Shown here: one piece after another, positions 18,081 through 26,741 of the stretch
How the letters are laid out: each line of letters starts with the position of its first letter
How positions within the stretch are numbered: the first letter of the stretch is position 1
Source of the DNA: Pseudoalteromonas luteoviolacea
GTDB lineage: Bacteria > Pseudomonadota > Gammaproteobacteria > Enterobacterales > Alteromonadaceae
NCBI RefSeq assembly: GCF_000814765.1
Contig: NZ_JWIC01000004.1
Span: 620,001-684,000, forward strand
Direction: 5' to 3'
Length of the DNA: 64,000 nt
Program-made: the position numbers and the translations under genes
The notes under the pieces: model-generated
What the model saw: only the letters and a program-made list of their open reading frames with translations
Told to the model about the DNA's origin: nothing
Databases searched by the model: none

Positions 18081-18788
18081 TTAAATATTGACTGCAACGG
18101 AATCAACATCTTTTACTCTTGCTCGAATTGTTTTTCCAGATTTTACGTTTTTCACTCTAATTTGCTCGCCTAGATTGCCGTCTTGCAGCGCTATTCCTTG
18201 CGTTTTAATCGCAAAATGTTCGTTACCTGCCAAGATTATGACGGAGTCCCCTTTACACACCATACAAATGTGTCGCAAATTGATGGCTTTGTCGGCTTGA
18301 ATACGACGTTTGGTCTTGCTGCCCACCAGCATATCAATCGTATCGATGTTTGAGGCTCGAACAAAATGTTTAGGGCGCATCGCAACTTTTAAATCTTCTT
18401 GTTTTAGCACTGTACCTTTATCAAGTTGCTGTGTGGTGACAATCACAGGATATAAAGTTTCAATTTTTACATGCACGAACTGTACCCAGTTTCGTTTATC
18501 ATTACATCGCACTTGTACCGTGACTTGACGATTAAAGGGCGGTGCAGCTTTTGAATTGACTTCTAATGGAGTCTGGCAGCGTCTATTCGGGATCCTTGCA
18601 TCCAGAGGTAATGCGGAAATTGTTAGTTTTCCTTTTGGATCCTTTGCGCTGTGTTCTTGCACATACTTTATTGCGAGTTCCTGAACTTTTGCTGGCTCAT
18701 AGGTGTGAGCATATACAGGCTGCTTGACTAAAAAGTATGCCAGAATGAGAAAGAATTGAACTGCAATTGTATTTTTTAACAAACTCAT
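18081..18788 (-). CDS. flgA: FlgA, P-ring assembly chaperone
   Basis: A 235-residue periplasmic protein with a signal peptide (residues 1-27). The SAF/FlgA core is visible as VTTQQLDKGTVLKQEDL, and the C-terminal part as VKSGKTIRARVKD. FlgA assists assembly of FlgI into the flagellar P ring. It precedes flgM and flgN on the minus strand. Confidence 0.92.
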   Translation of the reverse strand: MSLLKNTIAVQFFLILAYFLVKQPVYAHTYEPAKVQELAIKYVQEHSAKDPKGKLTISALPLDARIPNRRCQTPLEVNSKAAPPFNRQVTVQVRCNDKRNWVQFVHVKIETLYPVIVTTQQLDKGTVLKQEDLKVAMRPKHFVRASNIDTIDMLVGSKTKRRIQADKAINLRHICMVCKGDSVIILAGNEHFAIKTQGIALQDGNLGEQIRVKNVKSGKTIRARVKDVDSVAVNI

Positions 18789-18876
18789 GATGTTTCGACT
18801 ATGCTTATGGGGTGAAACAAGGTATAAAGATTTTGCGTGAATTGCTTCACCGCTTCAAGGGCAACTTTGAATGCTA

Positions 18877-18903
18877 TATAACAAGCAAACATTGTTCCGA
18901 TAA
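18877..18903 (+). promoter_or_regulatory. FliA (sigma-28) promoter for cheV
   Basis: TATAACAA, exactly 11 bp, then TCCGATAA, close to TAAAGTTT-N11-GCCGATAA. It lies 26 bp before the cheV ATG. Confidence 0.55.
18884..18899 (-). promoter_or_regulatory. Possible RpoN promoter for flgA
   Basis: The minus strand reads CGGAACAATGTTTGCT: GG and GC are 12 bp apart and the -12 element is TTGCT. It overlaps the opposing FliA promoter of cheV. The -24 element lacks the leading T, so this is less certain than the flgT promoter. Confidence 0.4.
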
Positions 18904-18928
18904 GCTGTATTTTGAGTAGGAGAATGAA

Positions 18929-19861
18929 ATGGCAGGTATTTTAGACTCAGTTAACCAACGAACTCAGTTGGTGGGTCAAAACCGACTTGAACTATTACTC
19001 TTTCGTTTGAAGGGGCGGCAACGCTTCGGTATCAATGTTTTTAAAGTGAGAGAAGTGCTTCAATGTCCACCCCTCACTGCTATGCCAAAATCAAATTCTT
19101 ATGTGCGAGGTGTTGCACATATCCGTGGGCAAACTATTTCTGTCATTGATATGTCTTTGGCCGTTGGCGGTCCACCTATCGAAGATATTAAAAACTGTTT
19201 TGTAATTATTGCGGAGTACAACCGCTCTGTGCAAGGCTTCCTCGTTGGTGCGGTTGAACGCATTGTCAATATGAACTGGGAACGTATTATGCCTCCGCCA
19301 TCTGGTGCTGGTAGATACTCATATGTAACGGCCGTCACAGAAATTGAGGAAGAGTTGGTTGAAATCTTAGACGTAGAGAAAATACTGAATGAGATTTGCC
19401 CAATTAATACCGAAGTCAGTGAAGAAATCGTCGCTGATGGTGAGATGCAAAAAGATCTCGGCGAGCGTATTGTATTTATCGCGGATGATTCTGCTGTCGC
19501 ACGAAATCAGGTGAAGCGTGCGCTTGAGCCGTTAGGCGTGCAAACGGAGCTAGCTAAAAACGGTAAAGAAGCGCTCATTAGGTTGAAAGAGATTGCTGAA
19601 GTTGATTGCCAAAACGACATCACAGAGCGTGTTGGATTGCTGATTTCGGATGTTGAAATGCCAGAGATGGATGGCTATACATTAACCGCGGAAATCAAAG
19701 CAGATCCTAAATTAGCCCCTTTGCATGTTATCTTGCATACTTCACTCAGTGGTGTATTCAATCAGGCAATGATTGAAAAAGTGGGTGCAGATGACTTTAT
19801 TGCCAAATTCAACCCAGATGAACTGGCTTCGGCAGTGAAAAAATGGGTACATTGTGATTAA
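18929..19861 (+). CDS. cheV: CheV, CheW-receiver chemotaxis coupling protein
   Basis: A 310-residue protein with an N-terminal CheW-like domain (about residues 20-155, e.g. FGINVFKVREVL, VRGVAHIRGQTISVIDMS). A C-terminal receiver domain follows (about 183-305) with the phosphoacceptor Asp in LLISDVEMPEMDGY and the acidic pair in IADDSAV. CheV couples receptors to CheA and adapts by phosphorylation. cheR follows 16 bp downstream. Confidence 0.95.
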   Translation: MAGILDSVNQRTQLVGQNRLELLLFRLKGRQRFGINVFKVREVLQCPPLTAMPKSNSYVRGVAHIRGQTISVIDMSLAVGGPPIEDIKNCFVIIAEYNRSVQGFLVGAVERIVNMNWERIMPPPSGAGRYSYVTAVTEIEEELVEILDVEKILNEICPINTEVSEEIVADGEMQKDLGERIVFIADDSAVARNQVKRALEPLGVQTELAKNGKEALIRLKEIAEVDCQNDITERVGLLISDVEMPEMDGYTLTAEIKADPKLAPLHVILHTSLSGVFNQAMIEKVGADDFIAKFNPDELASAVKKWVHCD

Positions 19862-19877
19862 TAAGTGGTGGTAAACA

Positions 19878-20711
19878 TTGGAAAATAAACATTTAGAGCA
19901 AAGCGAGTACGATCAGTTTCGCACCTTTTTAGAGCAGCAGTGTGGCATTGTACTTGGTGACAATAAGCTTTATTTGGTCAAAAGCCGCCTTGCGCCTTTG
20001 ATGTCTCGGTTTAATGTTGACTCATTATCATCATTAGTAACAAAAACGCTTAGTCCGCACGAGAGGCAATTGCGCGCCGCTGTAGTCGATGCGATGACGA
20101 CAAATGAAACCTTATGGTTTAGGGATCAGTATCCGTTCGAGTTATTGAAAAAGAAAATTTACCCTGAGTTTAAAGACTTACGACGCCCTGTAAAAATTTG
20201 GTCAGCGGCAAGTTCCTCAGGACAAGAGCCTTATTCAATAGCAATGTCGACAAGTGAATTTCAGACGCAAAATCCTGGTGCGATGAAAATGGGTGCGCAA
20301 GTTGTTGGCACTGATATTTCCAACACGATGCTGGATATGTGTAAAAATGCGGAATATGACGCATTGGCACTAGCTAGAGGATTATCTCCAGAAAGACGTA
20401 AAAAGTTTTTTATCGACAGTGGTAATGGAATGGCGAGGGTGGTTGACCCGATCCGAAAAATGGTTAACTTCCGTCATTTAAACTTATTGGACTCTTATGC
20501 CTTGCTAGGGAAGTTTGATGTTATTTTTTGTCGAAATGTGCTTATCTACTTCTCGCCTGAAGTTAAAGCAAAAATTATTTCTCAGTTTGCGCAAGCATTG
20601 AACCCTAATGGTTACTTATTTTTAGGGGCATCAGAATCGATGGCTGGTTTAAGCGATGATTTTGAAATGTTGCGATGCAATCCAGGTATTATTTACCAAA
20701 AGAAATCTTAA
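19878..20711 (+). CDS. cheR: CheR, chemotaxis receptor methyltransferase
   Basis: A 277-residue protein starting at TTG 19878. The N-terminal helical domain is followed by the SAM-binding domain with IWSAASSSGQEPYSIAM, VGTDIS and DVIFCRNVLIYFSPE. It methylates glutamates on chemoreceptors. It shares the operon with cheV and is closed by a strong terminator. Confidence 0.95.
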   Translation: MENKHLEQSEYDQFRTFLEQQCGIVLGDNKLYLVKSRLAPLMSRFNVDSLSSLVTKTLSPHERQLRAAVVDAMTTNETLWFRDQYPFELLKKKIYPEFKDLRRPVKIWSAASSSGQEPYSIAMSTSEFQTQNPGAMKMGAQVVGTDISNTMLDMCKNAEYDALALARGLSPERRKKFFIDSGNGMARVVDPIRKMVNFRHLNLLDSYALLGKFDVIFCRNVLIYFSPEVKAKIISQFAQALNPNGYLFLGASESMAGLSDDFEMLRCNPGIIYQKKS

Positions 20712-20716
20712 TGAGA

Positions 20717-20742
20717 AGAGCAGCCGATAGGCTGCTTTTTTT
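20717..20742. terminator. Terminator after cheR
   Basis: Stem AGCAGCC / GGCTGCT with tetraloop GATA (20719-20736) followed by a T-run. It also lies just beyond the stop of the convergent YgiC-like gene. Confidence 0.85.
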
Positions 20743-20743
20743 G

Positions 20744-21913
20744 TCAGTTTAAAATGATATGAGGTACAAAGCGGCTAAGATCTTGTGTGATTAAACTAGG
20801 ATCCGCTCTAAGACCGATCCCCGCAGGCTGATCACCAATGACCCAGCTTCCAATTACAATATGCTCATTTGCGAATTTAGGAAGCGGTTTAAATGCTTGA
20901 TAAATATAACCTTCATCACCATACCCTCCACTTGATTTCGCAATCAGCTTATCTGCCTTCATGATTTCAATATTTGCTCCTTCGCGAGAAAATATGGGTT
21001 TTTTAACAACCCCAATATTTTTATCCAGCATATGCTTTTGATCGCTAAAATAAGCAGGTAATAGATTTGGGTGGTTTGGGAAGTGCTGCCAAAGTAAGGG
21101 CAATATCGCTTTATTAGAAAGCAGGGATTTCCATGGCGGCTCTAACCACTGCACCGACATTTGGTTGAGTGATTGCCCATACTCATCATCAAACATAAAC
21201 TCCCATGGGTAGAGTTTGAAACACCATTCTATCGGATTGTCTTCTAGATCCATAAATTGGTTATCGGTGTTGATGCCAATATCTTCGATAAACGTAAATC
21301 GACTCCGAATCCCAGCTTCTAGTGCACAGCTTCTTATATAGTCAACAGTCCCTTTATCCTCTTCGGTGTTTTTGCAGCAACTGAAATGTAGTGTTCGAGT
21401 GCGGTTAAATTTATGAATATGCAAAAAGCGCGCAATTAATTGTTCTTGAATACTGTTAAATTGGTCGCTATGTGTGGGCAGCTTTCCTGTGTTTACTTGT
21501 TGCTCTAACCACATCCATTGCCAATATGCTGATTCAAATAGAGAAGTCGGTGTGTCATAGTTTGCTTCTAAGAGCTTTGCGGGTGAAACCCCGTCATAAC
21601 AAAAGTCGAAACGACCGTACAAATGGGGATCTCTGCGCAGCCATGAGCGCCTAATCATATTCCAATAGGCTTGTGGCACTGCAAAACGACGCATTAGCTC
21701 GTCGTCGTTACACACTTTGTTTATAAGGTGAAGCAGCATGTCATGAAGCTCTTGTGTTGGCTGCTCAATATCCTGTTCAATTTGTGACAAGGTAAACTGA
21801 TAATATGCACTTTCATCCCAGTAAGGAGCGCCATGCATGGTGTGAAATTTAAACCCTAGCGCATTGGCTTGAGCCTGCCAATCTGATCTTGGCTGAATAG
21901 GGATTCTGATCAT
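20744..21913 (-). CDS. ygiC: YgiC-like ATP-grasp, glutathionylspermidine-synthase family protein
   Basis: About 389 residues starting at the ATG at 21913 (MIRIPIQPRSDWQ). This start aligns with the N-terminus of E. coli YgiC (ending in RPDW) and avoids overlap with the upstream gene. Motifs FHTMHGAPYWDESAYYQFTL and LLEANYDTPTSLFESA are characteristic, and the ATP-grasp region contains IFSREGANIEI and GGYGDEGYIYQ. Homologues are C-N ligases of unknown substrate. It is last of a DUF350-ygiB-ygiC operon. Confidence 0.85.
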   Translation of the reverse strand: MIRIPIQPRSDWQAQANALGFKFHTMHGAPYWDESAYYQFTLSQIEQDIEQPTQELHDMLLHLINKVCNDDELMRRFAVPQAYWNMIRRSWLRRDPHLYGRFDFCYDGVSPAKLLEANYDTPTSLFESAYWQWMWLEQQVNTGKLPTHSDQFNSIQEQLIARFLHIHKFNRTRTLHFSCCKNTEEDKGTVDYIRSCALEAGIRSRFTFIEDIGINTDNQFMDLEDNPIEWCFKLYPWEFMFDDEYGQSLNQMSVQWLEPPWKSLLSNKAILPLLWQHFPNHPNLLPAYFSDQKHMLDKNIGVVKKPIFSREGANIEIMKADKLIAKSSGGYGDEGYIYQAFKPLPKFANEHIVIGSWVIGDQPAGIGLRADPSLITQDLSRFVPHIILN

Positions 21914-21945
21914 GTGTTTTTTTGGTTTGTAAAAGGGGGAGGAGT

Positions 21946-22545
21946 TTATCCGCCCCAACTTCTAGAACTGGCGCTGCGACCAAAGCCACCGCGACTTTTA
22001 GCGCGCGTAACTGTTTTGCTAACTTTAGGTTTATAGTTGATCGCTGTGCTTTTTACTGATGTAGTACCTGCTGAGTTAACGCTTGCCACGACACTGTTTT
22101 GTGCATTACGATATTTAAAGAAGTCATCTTTGCTGCGATAAAGTGGTTTGGCACCAGAGTAGTATTTACCACTTAAAAAAGCGGCTTTTCTTTTCTTGCG
22201 CTTTTTCATGGCATCTAAGCCTTCATCAACCGCCTCAGCGAGTAGTGCAACCATAAAGCCGGCCATGACAGGTCGCCATAGGCCGCCATTATTTTCACAG
22301 CGCTCATAACCAAAATCGCTTTCACACAGTTGCTCCGTGGCATATCTCGGTGCTTCGGATAAATGTTGATCTTTGGCTTGCTCATAATGAAATAGGCATG
22401 ATGCAGTTTCTACACCAAACGATGAGCATTCATCCACATCTTTAAAAAGCAGCGCTGATTCATCTGAATCAGAACACCCAATCAGGCCTGCGGTTGTGCC
22501 CATCATTAAAGTGAGTTTGATTTGCTTACTGCGTTTCATACTCAC
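21946..22545 (-). CDS. ygiB: YgiB-like DUF1190 lipoprotein
   Basis: A 199-residue protein with a lipobox-like segment (TAGLIGCSDS). Four more Cys follow in the DUF1190 pattern (DVDECSSFGVETASCLFHYE, LCESDFGYERCEN). The C-terminus is Ser/Arg/Gly-rich and ends RSASSRSWGG. YgiB and YgiC genes commonly travel together, as they do here with 32 bp between them. Function is unknown. Confidence 0.8.
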   Translation of the reverse strand: MSMKRSKQIKLTLMMGTTAGLIGCSDSDESALLFKDVDECSSFGVETASCLFHYEQAKDQHLSEAPRYATEQLCESDFGYERCENNGGLWRPVMAGFMVALLAEAVDEGLDAMKKRKKRKAAFLSGKYYSGAKPLYRSKDDFFKYRNAQNSVVASVNSAGTTSVKSTAINYKPKVSKTVTRAKSRGGFGRSASSRSWGG

Positions 22546-22548
22546 TCC

Positions 22549-22953
22549 TTAATAGGTCATACATGCAGCATTGAGAATACCGGTTGCCAGTGAAGCACCG
22601 CCTAAAAACAGGCCTGCACTGATATGGTTATTTTCAATTTTTTCTGAGAGCTTTGGCATATACAAGCGAACAAGAAAGAAAGTCAGTAGTTGTATAACAC
22701 CAGCAATGATCCCCCAAATTGCAAAATCAATTAATGACACGGCATTGATAGCGGCACTGGCTACCGGCAATGTAAAGCCGATTAGGGCCCCACCAAAAGC
22801 AGCTGCAGCAGATGGGTTATCTTCTTTGACCAGCCTCCATTCACAGTGTGGAGTAACTTTAGTGTATACATACAGAAAGGTGAGTATTAGCAAGTAGCCA
22901 ATTAAAAAATATAAAATAAATGGAATAAATCCTTGCAAAGATTCCAAAATCAT
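22549..22953 (-). CDS. DUF350 (YjfL-type) inner-membrane protein
   Basis: A 134-residue protein with four hydrophobic helices and the DUF350 features DNPSAAAAFGGALIGFTLP and a glycine-rich last helix (AGLFLGGASLATGILNAACM). It starts the DUF350-ygiB-ygiC operon, with 3 bp to ygiB. Confidence 0.8.
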   Translation of the reverse strand: MILESLQGFIPFILYFLIGYLLILTFLYVYTKVTPHCEWRLVKEDNPSAAAAFGGALIGFTLPVASAAINAVSLIDFAIWGIIAGVIQLLTFFLVRLYMPKLSEKIENNHISAGLFLGGASLATGILNAACMTY

Positions 22954-22976
22954 CGTGATGCTTGCCCTACGTATTA

Positions 22977-23339
22977 TTATTCGTGAAGCAGTAAGTGCTC
23001 CAGTTCTCGGTGGAGTATATCATCATCTCCAATGTTCAATTCTATCAAACGTTTTAGGTGGGTGACACTGTCTATATCAATTTGCGCACAGTGCAAGCCT
23101 AAATGTGCTTCTTCTATATGGCGAATTTCGACTTCCATGTTTATTTCTATTTCACTGCCAGGGAGAACGAACTTTAAACTCGCAGGTTGCCCTTTCATTG
23201 GGGTAAGTCCCAAAGGGAGTGTGATCAGTGCCCCATTTAGTGATAAATCAATGATTTCACATTGATAGTCACCCGACGTTGTCATTAATGATGCGGTGTT
23301 AGAGAATAAAATTCTAGAAAACTTTCTGCGTTCTGTCAT
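22977..23339 (-). CDS. PilZ-domain protein
   Basis: A 120-residue single-domain protein. The c-di-GMP-binding signature is present: RRKFSR at residues 4-9 (RxxxR) and DLSLNGALI further on (D/NxSxxG). It probably responds to cyclic di-GMP; its partner is unknown. A bidirectional terminator separates it from ettA. Confidence 0.85.
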   Translation of the reverse strand: MTERRKFSRILFSNTASLMTTSGDYQCEIIDLSLNGALITLPLGLTPMKGQPASLKFVLPGSEIEINMEVEIRHIEEAHLGLHCAQIDIDSVTHLKRLIELNIGDDDILHRELEHLLLHE

Positions 23340-23402
23340 AAGTCGATCTCGTCATGCTGTTATTTCAAGTTTAGTCATGTTTTCGCTGACTAACCAGATA
23401 TA

Positions 23403-23432
23403 AAAAAGCCCTGAGTTAATTCAGGGCCTTTT
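23403..23432. terminator. Terminator after ettA
   Basis: Stem GCCCTGA / TCAGGGC (23408-23427) with an A-run on the left that becomes the U-tract for the minus-strand ettA transcript. Confidence 0.8.
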
Positions 23433-23449
23433 ATTATTGGCGTACAGAA

Positions 23450-25114
23450 TTAGCCAATTTTTTTGTATTTGATACGCTTAGGCTCAGCAGCCTCTGCACC
23501 AAATGTTTTCTTTAGCCACTCTTCGTATTCAGTGTAGTTACCGTCGAAGAAATTAATTTGTCCTTCGTCACGATAATCTAAGATATGTGTCGCAATACGG
23601 TCTAAGAACCAACGGTCGTGCGAGATACACATTACACAGCCAGGGAATTCTAAAATCGCATTTTCAAGTGCACGAAGCGTTTCTACATCTAAGTCATTGG
23701 TTGGCTCATCCAGCAGGATAACGTTACCACCCGCCTTTAGAAGCTTGGCTAGGTGTAAACGGTTACGCTCACCACCAGAGAGTTCTTTGACGAATTTTTG
23801 CTGGTCATTGCCTTTGAAATTAAAGCGGCCCACATAAGCTCGGCTCGGAATTTCGAAGTTGCCAATTTTTAAGATATCTTGACCGTTAGAAATTTCTTGG
23901 AAAACAGTATTGCCATCATCCATATTGTCACGGAATTGTTCAACAGTAGCCAGCTCAACTGTGTCACCAAGTTTAATCTCACCACTATCAGGCTGTTCTT
24001 CACCACTTAGCATTCTAAATAGCGTTGATTTACCCGCACCGTTAGCGCCGATAATACCAACAATGGCCCCTTTTGGCATTGAGAAGCTTAAATCATCAAT
24101 CAGTACTCGGTCGCCAAAGCCTTTTTTCAGGTTATTGACTTCGATAACTTGGTCGCCTAAACGTGGACCCGGTGGAATAAATAGCTCGTTAGTTTCATTG
24201 CGCTTTTGGTAATCAGATTGCTGTAGCTCAGTAAACTGTGCCATACGCGCTTTTGATTTTGCTTGACGACCTTTAGGGTTTGAGCGCACCCACTCAAGTT
24301 CTTTCTCAATTGACTTTTGACGTGCTTTCTCAGATTTCTCTTCTTGTTTAAGACGCGCATCTTTTTGTTCAAGCCAAGACGTATAGTTACCTTCCCAAGG
24401 AATGCCGTGGCCACGGTCTAGTTCCAAGATCCAGCCAGCAACGTTATCTAAGAAGTAACGGTCGTGGGTGATTGCAACTACGGTACCTTCGTAATCATGT
24501 AGGAAGCGCTCAAGCCAAGCGACTGATTCGGCGTCAAGGTGGTTGGTCGGTTCGTCCAGTAGCAGCATATCTGGCTTTTCAAGCAATAGGCGGCAAATTG
24601 CGACTCGGCGTCTTTCACCACCAGAGAGGTGCTCAATCTTGGCGTCCCACTCAGGTAAACGCAGTGCATCTGCAGCACGCTCTAATGCATTATCTAGATT
24701 GTGGCCATCATGTGCTTGAATAATAGCTTCCAATTCACCTTGCTCTTTTGCAAGTGCGTCAAAGTCAGCACCGTCCATCGCATATTCTGCATAGACTTCA
24801 TCTAAGCGAGTCAGTGCATTTTTTACTTCACTGACAGCTTCTTCAATCGTTTCGCGTACAGTTTTGCTTTCATCTAACACTGGCTCCTGTGGTAGGTAGC
24901 CGATTTTTGTACCTGGTTGTGGGCGTGCCTCACCTTCAAATTCAGTGTCAACACCCGCCATGATACGAAGTAACGTTGATTTACCCGCACCATTTAAACC
25001 CAATACGCCGATTTTTGCGCCTGGGAAAAAGCATAACGAGATATCTTTGAGGATTGTGCGCTTTGGTGGAACAACTTTGCTCACACGCGACATTGTATAT
25101 ATATATTGAGCCAT
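23450..25114 (-). CDS. ettA: EttA, energy-dependent translational throttle ABC-F ATPase
   Basis: A 554-residue protein starting MAQYIYTMSRVSKVVPPKR, the conserved EttA N-terminus. It has two ABC domains: Walker A GLNGAGKST and GANGAGKST, signatures LSGGERRRVA and LSGGERNRLH, and Walker B LLLDEPTNHLD and ILLDEPTNDLD. An arm and linker lie between them. EttA binds the ribosomal E site and gates elongation by energy state. It marks the conserved chromosomal border of the tailocin island. Confidence 0.96.
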   Translation of the reverse strand: MAQYIYTMSRVSKVVPPKRTILKDISLCFFPGAKIGVLGLNGAGKSTLLRIMAGVDTEFEGEARPQPGTKIGYLPQEPVLDESKTVRETIEEAVSEVKNALTRLDEVYAEYAMDGADFDALAKEQGELEAIIQAHDGHNLDNALERAADALRLPEWDAKIEHLSGGERRRVAICRLLLEKPDMLLLDEPTNHLDAESVAWLERFLHDYEGTVVAITHDRYFLDNVAGWILELDRGHGIPWEGNYTSWLEQKDARLKQEEKSEKARQKSIEKELEWVRSNPKGRQAKSKARMAQFTELQQSDYQKRNETNELFIPPGPRLGDQVIEVNNLKKGFGDRVLIDDLSFSMPKGAIVGIIGANGAGKSTLFRMLSGEEQPDSGEIKLGDTVELATVEQFRDNMDDGNTVFQEISNGQDILKIGNFEIPSRAYVGRFNFKGNDQQKFVKELSGGERNRLHLAKLLKAGGNVILLDEPTNDLDVETLRALENAILEFPGCVMCISHDRWFLDRIATHILDYRDEGQINFFDGNYTEYEEWLKKTFGAEAAEPKRIKYKKIG

Positions 25115-25409
25115 GAATATAGTCCGACTTATTTTTTATTTCCGCTATTGTAGTTACAACTTACGGTGCATTCAATGTAAGTGATCAGATTAGTGAAAGA
25201 GCTGTGACGAATTTATCGAATAGTCGTGATTACTTTTTATTCACAGTGTGATTTTGATAAATAAATCCGCCTTATTTTCCCCTTTTTTTCGCAACAAACA
25301 TGTTCTGTTTTGCTTATTTATCATTGGAAGAAATATAAAAAGAGTACAGGTCGATTTTTCTATATAAAAAACAAGCATTTTTTTTAAGTCTTTATTGTTA
25401 GGGCATTTT

Positions 25410-25456
25410 TGACCTGTTTCAATTCCTAAAAAAAGGTATTATTTACCTATGCTCAG
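25410..25456 (+). promoter_or_regulatory. Promoter-like block shared with the tandem repeat array
   Basis: The block begins TGACCTGTTTCAATTCCT, has TATTAT at 25437-25442 and continues ACCTATGCTCAG. Aligned without gaps to the repeat units at 46464 and following, 17 of the first 18 bases match, and the conserved positions extend past the -10-like box. The distance from TTGACC to TATTAT is too long for a sigma-70 -35/-10 pair, so TGACCTGTTT may be an activator site. It lies about 240 bp upstream of the HTH gene. Confidence 0.6.
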
Positions 25457-25512
25457 CAAAGCTATGAAGTAAAGCGGTTAACTTCATTGATGCAATGAGT
25501 ACCTCTAAATAG

Positions 25513-25553
25513 CTCACATTGCGTGTGAGTACTGATACTTCCTATTTAGGAAG
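25513..25553 (+). promoter_or_regulatory. Two hairpins in the leader of the regulator operon
   Basis: CTCACA/TGTGAG (25513-25529) and CTTCCTA/TAGGAAG (25538-25553) are perfect inverted repeats between the promoter-like block and the HTH gene. Neither has a U-tract. They could be protein-binding dyads or leader RNA structure. Confidence 0.4.
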
Positions 25554-25696
25554 CCAGACTGAAAAGATAGGCGAATTATTTTCTCATTATTACAGTCATT
25601 AATAACTTCACGGCTTGTGGCTTCGAACATTCACCTCAAGCCAAACACAACTTCACATCACCATAAAGCTTAGCTGAACTATCGGTAGGGATCGCA

Positions 25697-25972
25697 ATGA
25701 CACAGTCAAGTTACACATCAAGCAGAATATTTAAAGAGAAGCGAACACCTCTAGGGGCTGAAATCCTTCGCTTCGCAAGGCGTATACGCGGATTCACTCA
25801 GGCAGAGTCGGCGGCCAATTATGGCATTGAAGAGCGCACACTTAGGCGCTGGGAAAATAAAGAATACAGCCCGAAATGGAATGATGTGGTTGGTTTAGTA
25901 GAAGACGTTTATTCACTCGATATTATAGAAGTAATAGGAAAGCTCAATGATTGCGACACAAATAACCATTAA
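25697..25972 (+). CDS. HTH (Cro/CI-like) regulator of the tailocin island
   Basis: A 91-residue protein with a helix-turn-helix: ILRFARRIRGFTQAESAANYGIEERTLRRWENKEYSP fits the XRE pattern (the quoted stretch spans about residues 24-60, with the recognition helix near EERTLRRWE). It is first in the island operon and overlaps the next gene by 26 bp. It could activate or repress the TGACCTGTTT-containing promoters; which one is not visible from sequence. Confidence 0.75.
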   Translation: MTQSSYTSSRIFKEKRTPLGAEILRFARRIRGFTQAESAANYGIEERTLRRWENKEYSPKWNDVVGLVEDVYSLDIIEVIGKLNDCDTNNH

Positions 25973-26306
25973 ACAAATTCGCAGCGCCCTCAGACGTTGG
26001 GGCAAGTATTGGCGACAGCGTGAACTGGGCAAAGGCTTTAGTCGCCAAGCTGTTACTGAGCAAAGTGGAGGAGGCCGAAGCAATTACTTCTCTAGTGACA
26101 TGATGAATGTACCTGAAGAAATTGAATTACTGGGGCAGTTAATCAGCAAACTGCGACCAGAATGCATCCGAGCAATACGCGCTAAGTATTTATTGGATGT
26201 TGAACTAAGCCAAGCGGCAAAAATGCTTGGTTTTGATACAAAACGCTCTGCAGAGTTTTGGCTTACCAAAGCTGAAAGAACACTCATGTTGGAGTTAAGC
26301 TACTAA
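25947..26306 (+). CDS. Phage Q-like antitermination protein
   Basis: A 119-residue protein. The layout matches the Phage_antitermQ family: an N-terminal IKQIRSALRRWGKYW, a Ser/Gly-rich middle, then ISKLRPECIRAIRAKYLL and a sigma-region-4-like HTH ending with LTKAERTL. Proteins of this family load onto RNA polymerase at a late promoter and let it read through terminators. ATG 25947 has a good AGGAA site inside the HTH gene. Its place ahead of a long operon containing many terminators fits an antiterminator. Family assignment is by eye. Confidence 0.7.
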   Translation: MIATQITIKQIRSALRRWGKYWRQRELGKGFSRQAVTEQSGGGRSNYFSSDMMNVPEEIELLGQLISKLRPECIRAIRAKYLLDVELSQAAKMLGFDTKRSAEFWLTKAERTLMLELSY

Positions 26307-26321
26307 CGAGTAGGAAAATAG

Positions 26322-26741
26322 ATGTCGATCATGAATACGGTTGAGCAAATCAAGAAACATGAGGGCTATCGACGCTTTCCGTATTACTGCACGGGAGGCA
26401 AACTCACGATAGGTTATGGTAGAAATTTAGACAATAAAGGAGTGGATAAAGAAGAGGCCGAGTATTTACTTGCACAAGATATTCAAAATGCGCTTGCAGG
26501 TGTAAAGCGTCGTATTGATATTTCGCACTGTAATGAAGCTCGGGTAGCAGTGCTGACGAATATGGCATTCAATATTGGCTTACAAGGACTGATGGGGTTC
26601 AAAAGGATGCTTGAACACGTGCAACAAGGAGAGTTTGAAAGTGCTGCAGTTGAAATGCTTGATAGCCGTTGGGCTAATCAAGTGCCGAGTCGAGCACAGG
26701 AATTGGCGCAGCAAATGTTAAGTGGGGAGTGGCAATCATGA
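26322..26741 (+). CDS. Phage endolysin, T4-type lysozyme (GH24)
   Basis: A 139-residue protein with the GH24 active-site region KKHEGYRRFPYYCTGGKLTI followed by GYGRNLD. The catalytic Glu is in HEGYR, and a Cys (YYC) occupies the place of Asp20 of T4 lysozyme, giving an E-C-T triad known from other phage lysozymes. There is no signal or SAR anchor, so release should depend on the holin encoded next. It would cleave peptidoglycan to free the particles. Confidence 0.9.
   Translation: MSIMNTVEQIKKHEGYRRFPYYCTGGKLTIGYGRNLDNKGVDKEEAEYLLAQDIQNALAGVKRRIDISHCNEARVAVLTNMAFNIGLQGLMGFKRMLEHVQQGEFESAAVEMLDSRWANQVPSRAQELAQQMLSGEWQS

Larger units (their letters stand above)
25115..25696. other. Left border of the tailocin island, leader of the regulator operon
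   Basis: These 582 bp without a gene separate ettA from the island. The ettA promoter should lie in the first 150 bp, on the minus strand. The right half holds the promoter-like block shared with the 46-47 kb repeats, followed by two hairpins. An inverted copy of the core (ACAGGTC, 25346-25352) lies about 60 bp upstream of the block. No attachment-site duplication was recognised. Confidence 0.6.

Noticed and set aside
25115..25696. LexA (SOS) box controlling the island
   Set aside because: No CTGT-N8-ACAG-type site was found in the leader; control through the TGACCTGTTT block seems more likely.
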